Source: a virus. From it: a stretch of 29,466 nucleotides of DNA. The notes under the pieces were generated by a model, which saw only the letters and a program-made list of their open reading frames with translations, was not told the origin of the DNA and searched no databases. Every line of letters begins with the position of its first letter. The stretch's first letter is position 1. Below are positions 22,296 to 29,466 of the stretch, piece after piece. The position numbers and the translations under genes are program-made. The stretch is from positions 1 through 29,466 of the IMG/VR virus record IMGVR_UViG_3300025102_000189; one strand, 5' to 3'.

Positions 22296-24647
22296 TCACC
22301 AATACTTTTTGGGTTGTGCGGCACCAGATGCGAACTCTAAGTTCCAATCTAAGGCGCCAAAGATACCCTTCATCTTTTGCTTAACTAACTTGTCGACCAT
22401 TTTGTCATAGTCCAAATCGAATCCATCTAGGTCTGTTTCTTTCTGATACACTACCACATCTGTGGGTGGTAAGTTGTCAGGCGCTTTAATGACATAGACC
22501 CAGTTAACACTGTCACCTTCACCGTACTTGTCTGTAGTAGCCAAATGTTCGTTGAAGTACCTAGCACCCTTTACAGCACCACCAGTAGTCGTAGCGTAAG
22601 CGCTGAGTGATTTCTGTAATCGTGTGGTGCTCGCTATCTCTGATAACTCTACATCTCCTCTTTTGATTCTCTTGGATATCGGCCTAATCATACCGATTAC
22701 CTCATCTTCATCGGCACCCGAACATATTGCTGTTAGTACATCGTTCTCCAAGTTTTTAGAGATAGGTGCCAGAGTACTGATTTTACCCCACCTTGCTGAC
22801 TTCTTCTTACCTTCATCTTCTGGAGGCCAAGAACAGATACCGTAATACAGATTCTTACCCCCTACAATCCAATAAGGCATGTAAGCCTCAAACTCTACAA
22901 TCAAATGACTAGACTCGTGTTCTCTTTGAACTGTCTCAGTCAAATGCTTGGCAAGGGCGTGCGCCTCATCAAACGGCACTTGTACGAAAGCAGAATCGGT
23001 GTGCCCGTATAGGGAACTATAGCCTTGATTCTCTGATTCTTCCATAAGGAATTTAATTGCTCTCCGACCACAGGCTGTGATAGCACTGGCTATGTCGAAG
23101 TCACACCAGCCCCAGTGAGCACTGGCGACCATGCCGTACTGTGACGCCATGACCCTCTTGGTAGCAAGTTGCATTGTATTCCAACCTGCTCTCTCAGTGT
23201 CATCCCTTGCTTCTCTCATTCTACGCTTGTATTCGTCACGCAGTTCAAACATCTCATTGACAATCTTAGGGAGCAGTGCGTCTGTACCCTGCATCCAACA
23301 TGTACCGTCAGGTAGTTCTCTGACATTAGCCTCGTTCTTACGATGGCTTGGAACTTGGGTCTCCCAAGATAGATTATGACTCAGTATGATACTTGGGTAC
23401 AAACCCTTGTAATCTACACAAGCCACACCCTCGTATCTACCGGGCTTGGGAGGTGGAATGAAAGCACCTTCATACTCTTGCTTCTCTTGTCGAGAACGAG
23501 TCGGTGCTTTCCAATGAGTTCTTCTTTGGAGAAGTCCTCTAGCGAATCTTGTCACATTGTGACATGATGGGAATGATACTCCGCATATCCTTTGTAAGGA
23601 CATGAAGAAATTGAGGACATGGTTATCTTCATCTATTTTCTTGAGGAGTATAGTATCTTGCATACAGTAATCAACATAGTCGTCAAATCTTTCAGTCCAA
23701 CCAGTGAATACATCCATCTCGAATTTACCACCATAACCTAGTGTCTCAGAGATTGTTTGTAACTTTCTATTCTTCAATTGAGGTTGACCACTGTCTTTCC
23801 ATACACGCTCAAAGCCACTACCACTTCTCAGCGGGGCGGCTGTATCAAAGCATAGTCTACCAATGAGTGGTTGCGCTACATAATCGTATGAACCATCTTG
23901 CCTTGGTCGTATAACCCTACCTAAAGGGCTTAGTTTCCTGTGGTCAGATAATCTTCTAATTAGATGAGGTAGGTCAGCCCACATGATAGCATGGGCTACA
24001 AACACATCTGGGTTACATTCTTCCATGTAGTTGAGGAAAGCAGTGTGCATGTCCTCTTCTGAGCCATATAGATGTCTTTCGTAAGTAAACTTGACAGGCA
24101 CTCCTTTGACAGTATATTCGACTTCTTTCTCTTCGATGAAATGGTCCATCTCGTACAGGTCAGTTGGATTGTCCTTCATCCAACAAAAGGATATGTTACG
24201 ATTGTTATAGGAATCGACTACAGCCATGACGGTTGTCTCATCTGTCTTCGGGTCCCACTCAAGGTCAAAGTGCCATACTCTTGGTTTCCATTCGGGCATT
24301 TCTGATATGTTGTCAATGAGATACCTATCGACCAGACTGAGGTCTGCTTCCCATGTGAAGCCAAACTCTCTTGCCATGTCCCTGATGTCACTGTTACGAT
24401 ATGCGTAGACTTTGATTAGCAGGTCACCAGTTCTCAACGCTTCTGCTGTGTCTGTCTCGTCTACATAGGAACCGGGGTATCTGTTCAAGACTCTTTCAAT
24501 TACTCGCTTAGGAGTGGAAGCCTTAATCCAGAAATACGGTTCAAAGTCCGTAACGGTTTCTTCAATCAGATTACCCTCAGTATCACGCCACCTCTTGTAG
24601 ATGTGGTCGGGACCTGTGGGGTCTGGTCGAAAGGTATCAATTATCAT
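22296..24647 (-). CDS. polB: Family B DNA polymerase (replicative)
   Basis: This encodes 783 residues; ATG 24647 has AGAGGAA about seven bases upstream. Exonuclease motifs: I, WHFDLEWDP (Asp128, Glu130); II, VAHAIMWADLPHL (Asp225; the usual Asn and Phe are replaced by Ala); III, VDYCMQDTILL (Tyr327, Asp331). Polymerase motifs: A, VDYKGLYPSII (Asp412, Tyr417); B, KRVMASQYG (Lys497, Tyr504, with Ala at the usual Asn); C, YGHTDS (547-552, catalytic Asp551, His for the first Asp). All catalytic carboxylates expected for synthesis and proofreading appear present: Asp412 and Asp551 for synthesis. A thumb-region stretch GGKNLYYG (596-603) follows. The size is typical of archaeal PolB. It is flanked by a zinc mini-protein and a MazG-like gene, downstream of the clamp, and is likely the viral replicase. 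Confidence 0.97.
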   Translation of the reverse strand: MIIDTFRPDPTGPDHIYKRWRDTEGNLIEETVTDFEPYFWIKASTPKRVIERVLNRYPGSYVDETDTAEALRTGDLLIKVYAYRNSDIRDMAREFGFTWEADLSLVDRYLIDNISEMPEWKPRVWHFDLEWDPKTDETTVMAVVDSYNNRNISFCWMKDNPTDLYEMDHFIEEKEVEYTVKGVPVKFTYERHLYGSEEDMHTAFLNYMEECNPDVFVAHAIMWADLPHLIRRLSDHRKLSPLGRVIRPRQDGSYDYVAQPLIGRLCFDTAAPLRSGSGFERVWKDSGQPQLKNRKLQTISETLGYGGKFEMDVFTGWTERFDDYVDYCMQDTILLKKIDEDNHVLNFFMSLQRICGVSFPSCHNVTRFARGLLQRRTHWKAPTRSRQEKQEYEGAFIPPPKPGRYEGVACVDYKGLYPSIILSHNLSWETQVPSHRKNEANVRELPDGTCWMQGTDALLPKIVNEMFELRDEYKRRMREARDDTERAGWNTMQLATKRVMASQYGMVASAHWGWCDFDIASAITACGRRAIKFLMEESENQGYSSLYGHTDSAFVQVPFDEAHALAKHLTETVQREHESSHLIVEFEAYMPYWIVGGKNLYYGICSWPPEDEGKKKSARWGKISTLAPISKNLENDVLTAICSGADEDEVIGMIRPISKRIKRGDVELSEIASTTRLQKSLSAYATTTGGAVKGARYFNEHLATTDKYGEGDSVNWVYVIKAPDNLPPTDVVVYQKETDLDGFDLDYDKMVDKLVKQKMKGIFGALDWNLEFASGAAQPKKYW

Positions 24648-24649
24648 AT

Positions 24650-24838
24650 CTATTCCTCTTCATTTATCAAAACATAAGTCACATCAGCACCGCACGATGA
24701 GCAATGTAGTGTTGCCACTATACCATCTCCCTCGTATCCGTAGTCTTCTGCGTCAAAATCTGCACCCCAAATGAGTCTGCCGCCGCATAGCCAACAAACA
24801 TCTCTTCTTTGGTTGTTCACATGTATGTAGTTGGTCAT
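24650..24838 (-). CDS. Small zinc-ribbon protein (62 aa) between clamp and polymerase
   Basis: This encodes 62 residues from ATG 24838, two bases after the clamp stop, with GAGGAGGA about nine bases upstream. Cys15, Cys18, Cys46 and Cys49 (DVCWLCGGR ... HCSSCGAD; CX2C-X27-CX2C) form a zinc ribbon; the loop between is acidic (DFDAEDYGYEGDG), unlike the basic loops of the other small zinc proteins in the window. The CGG/CGA turns are typical of zinc-ribbon knuckles. It ends two bases before the polymerase ATG. An adaptor or regulator of the polymerase is possible; no family can be named. Confidence 0.82.
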   Translation of the reverse strand: MTNYIHVNNQRRDVCWLCGGRLIWGADFDAEDYGYEGDGIVATLHCSSCGADVTYVLINEEE

Positions 24839-24840
24839 AT

Positions 24841-25602
24841 TCAGTCCTCCTCGTATTCTTGGTCCATTATCACCATTAGGAAGTTGGTAGACGGTTGCTC
24901 TAATACAAGCACTGTCTCATCACCTGTATACAGGTTCAACTCACCGTTAGGTAGATTGGATAATAACTCTGGAAGCCACTTGTCAAATGCCGACCTTGCG
25001 GAAATCTCAGGCGAAGCGATGCTACTCAGAGGAGCCCGCACGAACATCTTACCAGTGGCTGACTTGCCTCCCCGTATGACTAACTCCTGCCCTTGTGGGT
25101 CGAACTCAGTCTTACAAGAGTACTTGTCACCCAAGACTTTCTTGAAGCCTGTTGCTGGTTTCAGCGATTCGGCTGTAACTCTGGCATGGTAGTTAAGTGA
25201 TAGATTAGCCCACTTCTGCCACATACTCTCTTCCGATTGACGGATGAGTCTTTCCATCAAACCGACCATTTCTTGGGACTTGATGTAGGATGATGTAGGT
25301 AGTTGTAAACTAGCCTTGTCACCCTGTATGTGTAATGTACCTGTTTTGGCACTTTGATTGATTGTCATATCAGCACTCTTGGCTGTCGCAATAAAGGACT
25401 TGAGTTTTGGAATGTCGCTGACATATATGTTACCTGTCTGACCAGTACCGCAATCTACCTTCCTACGAATGTAGTGGGTCTGTTGGCCTACTGACGCTAC
25501 TATCCCTTCGGCTGTAACTTTGATAACCAAGTCACCTAGGTCTTTACCAAAACTCCCTAAGAAGTTGTTGAATGTTTCTCTACTTACTGTAAAATCTACC
25601 AT
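24841..25602 (-). CDS. Putative PCNA-like sliding clamp
   Basis: This encodes 253 residues. I chose ATG 25602 because AGGTGAT lies four bases upstream; GTG 25611 would cover that site. The length matches a PCNA monomer (about 245-260). The pattern fits two similar alpha/beta halves: an N-terminal helix-strand pair (FNNFLGSF, LVIKVTAEGIVASVGQQTHYI), a strand-rich middle, a second helix-strand unit and a C-terminal NGELNLYTGDETVLVLEQPS-type beta hairpin, as in PCNA's last strands. The canonical interdomain loop and APR ending are not obvious, so the identification rests mainly on length, pattern and context: it lies immediately upstream of PolB, and the clamp-loader subunit is encoded in the same strand block. 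The probable promoter region lies just upstream. Confidence 0.6.
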   Translation of the reverse strand: MVDFTVSRETFNNFLGSFGKDLGDLVIKVTAEGIVASVGQQTHYIRRKVDCGTGQTGNIYVSDIPKLKSFIATAKSADMTINQSAKTGTLHIQGDKASLQLPTSSYIKSQEMVGLMERLIRQSEESMWQKWANLSLNYHARVTAESLKPATGFKKVLGDKYSCKTEFDPQGQELVIRGGKSATGKMFVRAPLSSIASPEISARSAFDKWLPELLSNLPNGELNLYTGDETVLVLEQPSTNFLMVIMDQEYEED

Positions 25603-25738
25603 GTTTATCACCTACAAAAGGCGGGGGAAACGAGTTCGTGCTGAAAAAGGAAAATACACCAAAAAGCAAACCTACGGACACTATCTCAAGGGTTGGAAAA
25701 TTTTCCCGTTATTACCTGATAAACCCCCATGAGTTTGA
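25603..25738. promoter_or_regulatory. Intergenic region before the clamp-polymerase gene block
   Basis: This 136-base gap is the largest non-coding stretch in the - strand block and likely holds the promoter for the clamp-polymerase genes. It has a perfect 12-base palindrome GGAAAATTTTCC (25695-25706) and, read on the - strand, an A/T-rich TGTATTTT about 50 bases before the clamp ATG (25651-25658), a weak TATA-box candidate. The Shine-Dalgarno for the clamp lies at the left end. A + strand reading frame of 43 codons crosses the gap but looks like chance. Confidence 0.45.
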
Positions 25739-26788
25739 TTATTGAATTCCTCCGATTGCTCCGTCTCTTAATTCAGGTAGACCATACCATTTGGCATCTT
25801 CTCCTTTCTTAGTTACGAAGTAAACTCTTTCTTGACCATGTAAATTAGGATTCAACTTAGACTTGAAGAAAGTAGCAGTGTGCTGTACTTCCCCTGTAGG
25901 AGAGCCGTCGTTATTACGCACCTTCTTACCTTTACACCATACTATTTGCCAAAGGTCCTTGTTAGCACTTGAATGCCATGCAAACTTCCATCCTTCAAAT
26001 TCTGGCTGACTATCCTTATCTTCTTTCAAGTGACTTTCCCAGTAAACATCTACACCCAAAGCGTTCAGTTTCCTACAGATACCTGTAAGTTGCTTGAATC
26101 GAGTAGCACGAATGTTCCAGTTCCAACCAACTTCTTGGTTTAACTTGGAATGACTTGCTTCGATTGCATCTTTAGCATCCATGTCTAGGTCATAAATCTT
26201 CATACAATCAATACACATAGCATCGAACTGGTCTACACCAGTAACGAAGAATGTTCTAAGTAGAGGTTCATCAAAGCCAGCCTGTTGCTGGCGCTCTGCA
26301 TACTCGATTGCATATCTACCGATGTCCATAACTCGTTGGAAGGTAAGTAAATAGTTGTAAGCGGTCCTGTCTTCCATCTGCATGACCCAAGGGCTGAATA
26401 CCCTTACATTGTTACTTTCCCTGTAGTGAGCCTGCTTGCATGATAGTGCTCCGTTATCGAAATCTACAGCCATCATAAGACCATCTGGGTATCTGTTGAA
26501 GTGTGCATCAAAGACAACACCACTCTTACCTGTACCTTCATGCCCTACGACACCACAGAAAATACTACTGGGCGAGATAATAGGGTTGTCTGATTGTGCA
26601 ATCATCTCTGCTTCTATGTCAGGAAAACTGCTGACAAATTGGGTGGAGGTGACTTGCTGAGGAGGTGCCTGCTCTTGTACAGGCTGCTCCGGTACAGTTT
26701 CCTGCACTGGTGCTGTCGCCTTCTCCTCAACAATATCAGCGACCTTAGTCTGGTCATTTCCTGATGCTAGTGCTCCCCAACCACTCAT
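25739..26788 (-). CDS. RecA/Sak4-like P-loop ATPase
   Basis: This encodes 349 residues; ATG 26788 overlaps the preceding stop (TAATG) and has a full GGAGGTGA six bases upstream. Walker A is VVGHEGTGKSG (81-90); a second acidic strand MMAVDFDNG (106-113) follows, then the Walker B-type strand LLRTFFVTGVDQFD (176-189, Asp186) and a strand VYWESHL. This order resembles phage RecA-like NTPases of the AAA_24/Sak4 type, which act with single-strand annealing or ssDNA-binding proteins. The N-terminal 60 residues are rich in Pro, Gln, Glu and Val and probably disordered. It directly follows the ssDNA-binding-like gene. A role in recombination-dependent replication or repair is inferred; a fully canonical RadA (with its HhH domain) is excluded. 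Confidence 0.75.
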   Translation of the reverse strand: MSGWGALASGNDQTKVADIVEEKATAPVQETVPEQPVQEQAPPQQVTSTQFVSSFPDIEAEMIAQSDNPIISPSSIFCGVVGHEGTGKSGVVFDAHFNRYPDGLMMAVDFDNGALSCKQAHYRESNNVRVFSPWVMQMEDRTAYNYLLTFQRVMDIGRYAIEYAERQQQAGFDEPLLRTFFVTGVDQFDAMCIDCMKIYDLDMDAKDAIEASHSKLNQEVGWNWNIRATRFKQLTGICRKLNALGVDVYWESHLKEDKDSQPEFEGWKFAWHSSANKDLWQIVWCKGKKVRNNDGSPTGEVQHTATFFKSKLNPNLHGQERVYFVTKKGEDAKWYGLPELRDGAIGGIQ

Positions 26789-28065
26789 TACTGGTCACCT
26801 CCGAATTGATTCAAATCTGTGCTACCTGTGCCGCCAGAAGGTCTTGCGGTCTTTGGCGGGACATAGATACCTAGGGCACCTATACTTGGTAGCATCTCAT
26901 CTTTGTAAGGTCTGATACGCAATCGACCAACTATGATTACTTGAGTCTTCTCTGCATAAGGTATCCACTTTCCATCTTTCTGGAATTCAAACGGGTGGTC
27001 TTCGTCATTCATTCTACCGGGTATCCATACAGTTACAGTGGATGCGAAACTCTCTCTGCCGAATCTGGACTGTAGTCCGAGGTTAGTGATATTGATTCGG
27101 TAACTTCTACCAGTAGGGTCTACTGTACTTTCAGACGGTTCTCTGTTAAGTAGACTGACATACCCCTTAGTGATTACTACTGGGTTGTATGTAGTACCGT
27201 TGGCACCTATGACCTTTCTTTCACCGTGAGCCTCTAGCAACTCTGATAGGTCAACATACTCGTTGTGCATGTTGTCATCAGTTAACAGGCGCTCTGCTGT
27301 AAATGATTTTCTTAGGTTCTCTGGTAACCACTTGTCAGTATACTCTACTTTCTCAGCAAAGTCCCTGTTAGTGTAAAGAGTGTCTCTGTCAGCCTTTGGC
27401 TCAACTACTTGTATCTTACATGCGGTCCATCTTTGATAGTCTACATCCATGTTGTTACCACTTACACTGACACGCCATTTCTTAATCTCATTACTGTTTT
27501 CAGCGGAGCCTAAGAAGTAAAGCGTTCTGCTGACACTGGTAGGCGCCATTGGCTTTGTACTGTCGTTCTGTTTGTTTAGTAGACAAAGTATCTCATCATT
27601 GTGTTCAAAGGCAAACCATGGCAAGTCGCTACCTTGTAGTCGCTCGCCGCTTGGTTGACCGTTGACATACCACTCACCGCTCTTAGCGGTAACGATACCA
27701 ATGTGCCCTTCGTCAACTGCTCTTCCTCGATTGGACTTGAATACATTCATTGCCCTCTCCATCATACCAGCCCTCTGGTCTCTGTTCTCATTCTCTGCAC
27801 CAACAAACATACCAACGAAGGTAACGGTCTCACGGCCACCGCCGCTTGAGCCACCCAAGTTTCTGGTTTCAATTACAAACTGTTCACTCCATTGGGTTAG
27901 GTAGAAAGGGTCTTCGGATAGTGGGTTGTCTACACTGTATTCAACCTTTAGCCAAGCACAAAATTCATTCACTGCTTCGCCTACTTTCTTTCCTACTCTT
28001 TCACCATAACCACTGAGTCGTTCTAATACATCTTCTGGCCATTTTCTTTCTTCATTATCTGTCAT
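26788..28065 (-). CDS. Putative RPA-like ssDNA-binding protein
   Basis: This encodes 425 residues; ATG 28065 lies two bases after the clamp-loader stop, with AAGGAGAAA about eight bases upstream. Two beta-rich regions look like OB folds: about 76-165 (RETVTFVGMFVGA ... EWYVNG ... IGIVTAK) and about 295-402 (VVITKGYVSLLNRE, GRSYRINITNLG, STVTVWIPGR, TQVIIVGRLRIRPY). Residues 403-425 form a Pro/Gly-rich flexible tail ending in DLNQFGGDQ, reminiscent of SSB-type tails that recruit partners. Replication needs an ssDNA-binding protein, none else is visible in the module, and this gene lies between the clamp loader and the RecA-like ATPase. The call is inferred from context and beta pattern; there are no zinc-finger cysteines, unlike many RPA70 proteins. 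Confidence 0.5.
   Translation of the reverse strand: MTDNEERKWPEDVLERLSGYGERVGKKVGEAVNEFCAWLKVEYSVDNPLSEDPFYLTQWSEQFVIETRNLGGSSGGGRETVTFVGMFVGAENENRDQRAGMMERAMNVFKSNRGRAVDEGHIGIVTAKSGEWYVNGQPSGERLQGSDLPWFAFEHNDEILCLLNKQNDSTKPMAPTSVSRTLYFLGSAENSNEIKKWRVSVSGNNMDVDYQRWTACKIQVVEPKADRDTLYTNRDFAEKVEYTDKWLPENLRKSFTAERLLTDDNMHNEYVDLSELLEAHGERKVIGANGTTYNPVVITKGYVSLLNREPSESTVDPTGRSYRINITNLGLQSRFGRESFASTVTVWIPGRMNDEDHPFEFQKDGKWIPYAEKTQVIIVGRLRIRPYKDEMLPSIGALGIYVPPKTARPSGGTGSTDLNQFGGDQ
26795..26802 (-). promoter_or_regulatory. Full-length Shine-Dalgarno for the RecA-like gene
   Basis: GGAGGTGA on the - strand, complementary to the archaeal 16S rRNA 3' end core, lies six bases before the ATG at 26788. 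It sits inside the last codons of the preceding gene, whose TAA shares a base with this start. It fixes the start of the RecA-like gene and shows leadered, Shine-Dalgarno-driven translation within this operon. Confidence 0.85.
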
Positions 28066-28067
28066 GT

Positions 28068-28994
28068 CTATTTCTCCTTGTTATATTTCATTTTTGCTAT
28101 AAAGTACTCAACAAACGCCAAGTCATCATCCGGCCACTGAGTAGCCAGTATGACGAACTCGCCATAAGTGAGCATAAAATTGTGCCATTCGTCGTCACTC
28201 CCCATGAGTGGCTTGGCACGATATCTGAGTCCCTTTAGGATACCCAGTCTTGACTGGCCAGACTCAAGGGCCTGTGCCAGATAAGCGGTCACCTTCGGGA
28301 AGTCTTCTCCCAGAAGATGTACAGCCGCCTTGTTGAGATATTGCGTATCTCGCTTGATGCTTTTGATGAGTGCATCTGGTTCTCTTGGTAGGCTATCTAT
28401 TATGTCAATAGCCTGTCTTAGGCTTCCGCCTGTGAATTTGATTAGGTGAGGGAGGTTTGCTAGCCATTCTTCTGGCATTCCTTCCTGTTCAATTATCATA
28501 GCCATCCGTTCATTGTCTTCTGGGTCTATGCCTTTGAAGGAGTACTTGACGCAACGGTCAAGTATTGCTCGGTGTATCGTTGACACATCGTTAGCAGTGA
28601 GTATGAATATAGTAGACTTATGGCTCTCTTCCATGATTTGTCTAAGTGCCTTTTGAGCAGGGGCTGTGAAACTATCAGCCTCGTCGAGAAAAATGATTCT
28701 ACGACTTACACCAATCCCTTTCTGCTTGCTCATCATCTTGAGGGAACGAATGTAATCTATCCCTCTGTCATCGCTAGCATTGGTGACGATGAAATTCATC
28801 GGGTCAAAGTACTCGCCCAGCAAATCCTTTGCCAAGGCATAGGCAGCACTAGTCTTACCTACACCCGGAGGTCCGGCGAATAACAGGTTTGCTGGACAAG
28901 TCTCTAGTGTCCAAGTCTGGGCTGGTTCAGTAAACTCTTTACATCCAACCAAGTCTGTCACTGTAGACGGTCTGTACTTCTCCCTTAAGTTCAT
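28068..28994 (-). CDS. rfcS: Clamp-loader AAA+ ATPase, RFC small-subunit type
   Basis: This encodes 308 residues from ATG 28994. Motifs of RFC small subunits appear in order: the N-terminal EKYRPST (box II), LLFAGPPGVGKTSAA (Walker A, 41-48), FIVTNASDDRG (68-78), RIIFLDEADSFT (Walker B, DEAD 104-107), FILTAND (sensor 1, 130-136) and LDRC (145-148), which takes the place of the cellular SRC arginine-finger box (often SRC). RFC small subunits load PCNA onto primed DNA. No large subunit is visible, so the virus may rely on the host's or use a homomeric loader. It is the first gene after the TATA-box promoter. The ribosome-binding site is not strong (GGTGTGAT). Confidence 0.93.
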   Translation of the reverse strand: MNLREKYRPSTVTDLVGCKEFTEPAQTWTLETCPANLLFAGPPGVGKTSAAYALAKDLLGEYFDPMNFIVTNASDDRGIDYIRSLKMMSKQKGIGVSRRIIFLDEADSFTAPAQKALRQIMEESHKSTIFILTANDVSTIHRAILDRCVKYSFKGIDPEDNERMAMIIEQEGMPEEWLANLPHLIKFTGGSLRQAIDIIDSLPREPDALIKSIKRDTQYLNKAAVHLLGEDFPKVTAYLAQALESGQSRLGILKGLRYRAKPLMGSDDEWHNFMLTYGEFVILATQWPDDDLAFVEYFIAKMKYNKEK

Positions 28995-29021
28995 AAAATC
29001 ACACCATACCTACTTAGGACC

Positions 29022-29029
29022 TTTATAAA
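29022..29029 (-). promoter_or_regulatory. Archaeal TATA box of the clamp-loader operon
   Basis: TTTATAAA, within CTTTTATAAAGG on the - strand, is the best TATA-box match in the window. Its centre lies about 31 bases before the clamp-loader ATG, so with the usual 24-28-base spacing transcription would start only a few bases before the ATG, giving a nearly leaderless mRNA. It stands in the 45-base gap between that gene and the partial gene on the right, directly after that gene's stop (29040). No clear BRE is seen. Confidence 0.6.
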
Positions 29030-29039
29030 AGAAGTCAAA

Positions 29040-29466
29040 TTAAGCCCCCATTTCTATCAAATCTGTCAGTTGTGAGACATCACTATAACCTAGATTGTCG
29101 TCAACATATTCAACCTTACAATTCTTAATCGAAAGGGCGCTCAAATCAAACTCATTTATTTCCATGGTGACCACTACTGCGTATTCATCTACAGGCAACC
29201 AGTTCATCCCTACGAGAACTCCTTGCTGAGCAAGGCGCTGCCTTACATGCTGAGCCACATTAGTTTTTAGTTTCATCTGTCCAACCTCGTATATCTCATA
29301 GCCATCTAGTGATGATACTCTGATGTGAACATCGTACTCTTCGTCTCGCATGATAGCATTGACGAGTAGGTGAACATGGAATGCATCCTTGAGAACTAGC
29401 CAGCCCCCATCTCCTCCGACAGAGAAAGGTCCAGTGGAAATCAACCTTAGTCTTTCATTGTCTTCC
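29040..29466 (-). CDS. Unknown protein, 5' end outside the window
   Basis: The frame is open from the right edge to the TAA at 29042-29040, at least 141 residues. A TTG at 29444 could be taken as a start, but the seven codons before it are open too, with no ATG and no ribosome-binding site, so the gene is probably cut by the edge. The visible part has an N-terminal beta element (GPFSVGGDGGWLVL), a helix (DAFHVHLLVNAIM), a second helix (NVAQHVRQRLAQQG) and several strands (YAVVVTMEINEFDL). No cysteine cluster or nucleotide-binding motif is visible. Same strand as the replication genes, but the next gene has its own promoter. I do not recognise the family. Confidence 0.7.
   Translation of the reverse strand, partial: EDNERLRLISTGPFSVGGDGGWLVLKDAFHVHLLVNAIMRDEEYDVHIRVSSLDGYEIYEVGQMKLKTNVAQHVRQRLAQQGVLVGMNWLPVDEYAVVVTMEINEFDLSALSIKNCKVEYVDDNLGYSDVSQLTDLIEMGA

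Noticed and set aside
25601-25732. 43-codon + strand frame (basic product) in the 136-base gap
   Set aside because: It is antisense to the surrounding operon, begins inside the clamp start codon, has no ribosome-binding site and no recognisable pattern. Its basic character follows from the A-rich gap.
29442-29444. TTG as the start of the right-edge gene
   Set aside because: Upstream codons are open to the edge and no Shine-Dalgarno is visible; treated as 5'-partial.

Overview
The window looks like part of the genome of a tailed double-stranded DNA virus of archaea. The best fit is the magrovirus type, viruses of marine group II Euryarchaeota (Poseidoniales). Two things point there. First, one strand carries a nearly complete archaeal/eukaryotic-style replication set: clamp loader, PCNA-like clamp, family B DNA polymerase, archaeo-eukaryotic primase, ERCC4 nuclease, Cas4/RecB-like nuclease and RecA-like ATPase, together with a group II chaperonin (thermosome). 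Second, the other strand carries phage-like tail genes. Magrovirus membership is inferred from gene content recalled from the literature; no search was run. No capsid, portal or terminase gene is present, so those would lie outside the window.

Left part (1-14902, all + strand): a structural or tail module. It opens inside a giant beta-rich protein of at least 3800 residues. The reading frame is open to the left edge, so the true start is outside. Then follow a probable baseplate-hub-like protein, a small tail-associated protein, a fibre/tip-like protein and a small CX2C-CX2C zinc-ribbon protein. Genes overlap by a few bases and several have good Shine-Dalgarno sequences.

Right part (29466-14903, all - strand): the replication module. 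In transcription order it holds an unknown gene cut by the right edge; a TATA-box promoter; clamp loader, ssDNA-binding-like protein and RecA-like ATPase; a 136-base gap that probably holds a second promoter; PCNA-like clamp, zinc mini-protein, PolB, MazG-like protein, Cas4-like nuclease, an unknown 85-residue protein, fused PriS-PriL-type primase, zinc mini-protein, ERCC4 nuclease, helicase-like ATPase, zinc mini-protein, DEDD exonuclease, zinc mini-protein, thermosome and a 31-residue zinc mini-protein. Almost every junction overlaps or is separated by 0-4 bases, which implies coupled translation.

The two modules converge with no spacer: the last + stop codon ends at 14902 and the last - stop codon begins at 14903.

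The most unusual points are six Cys-rich mini-proteins threaded between the replication genes, two of them too short to be found easily (17213-17368 and 14903-14998), three of the six sharing an identical CX2C-X23-CX2C spacing; the giant modular tail protein; and a single-chain primase that joins a catalytic AEP domain to a PriL-type Cys domain. No stretch over 300 bases lacks a gene. I saw no tRNA, rRNA, CRISPR array, insertion sequence or attachment site.
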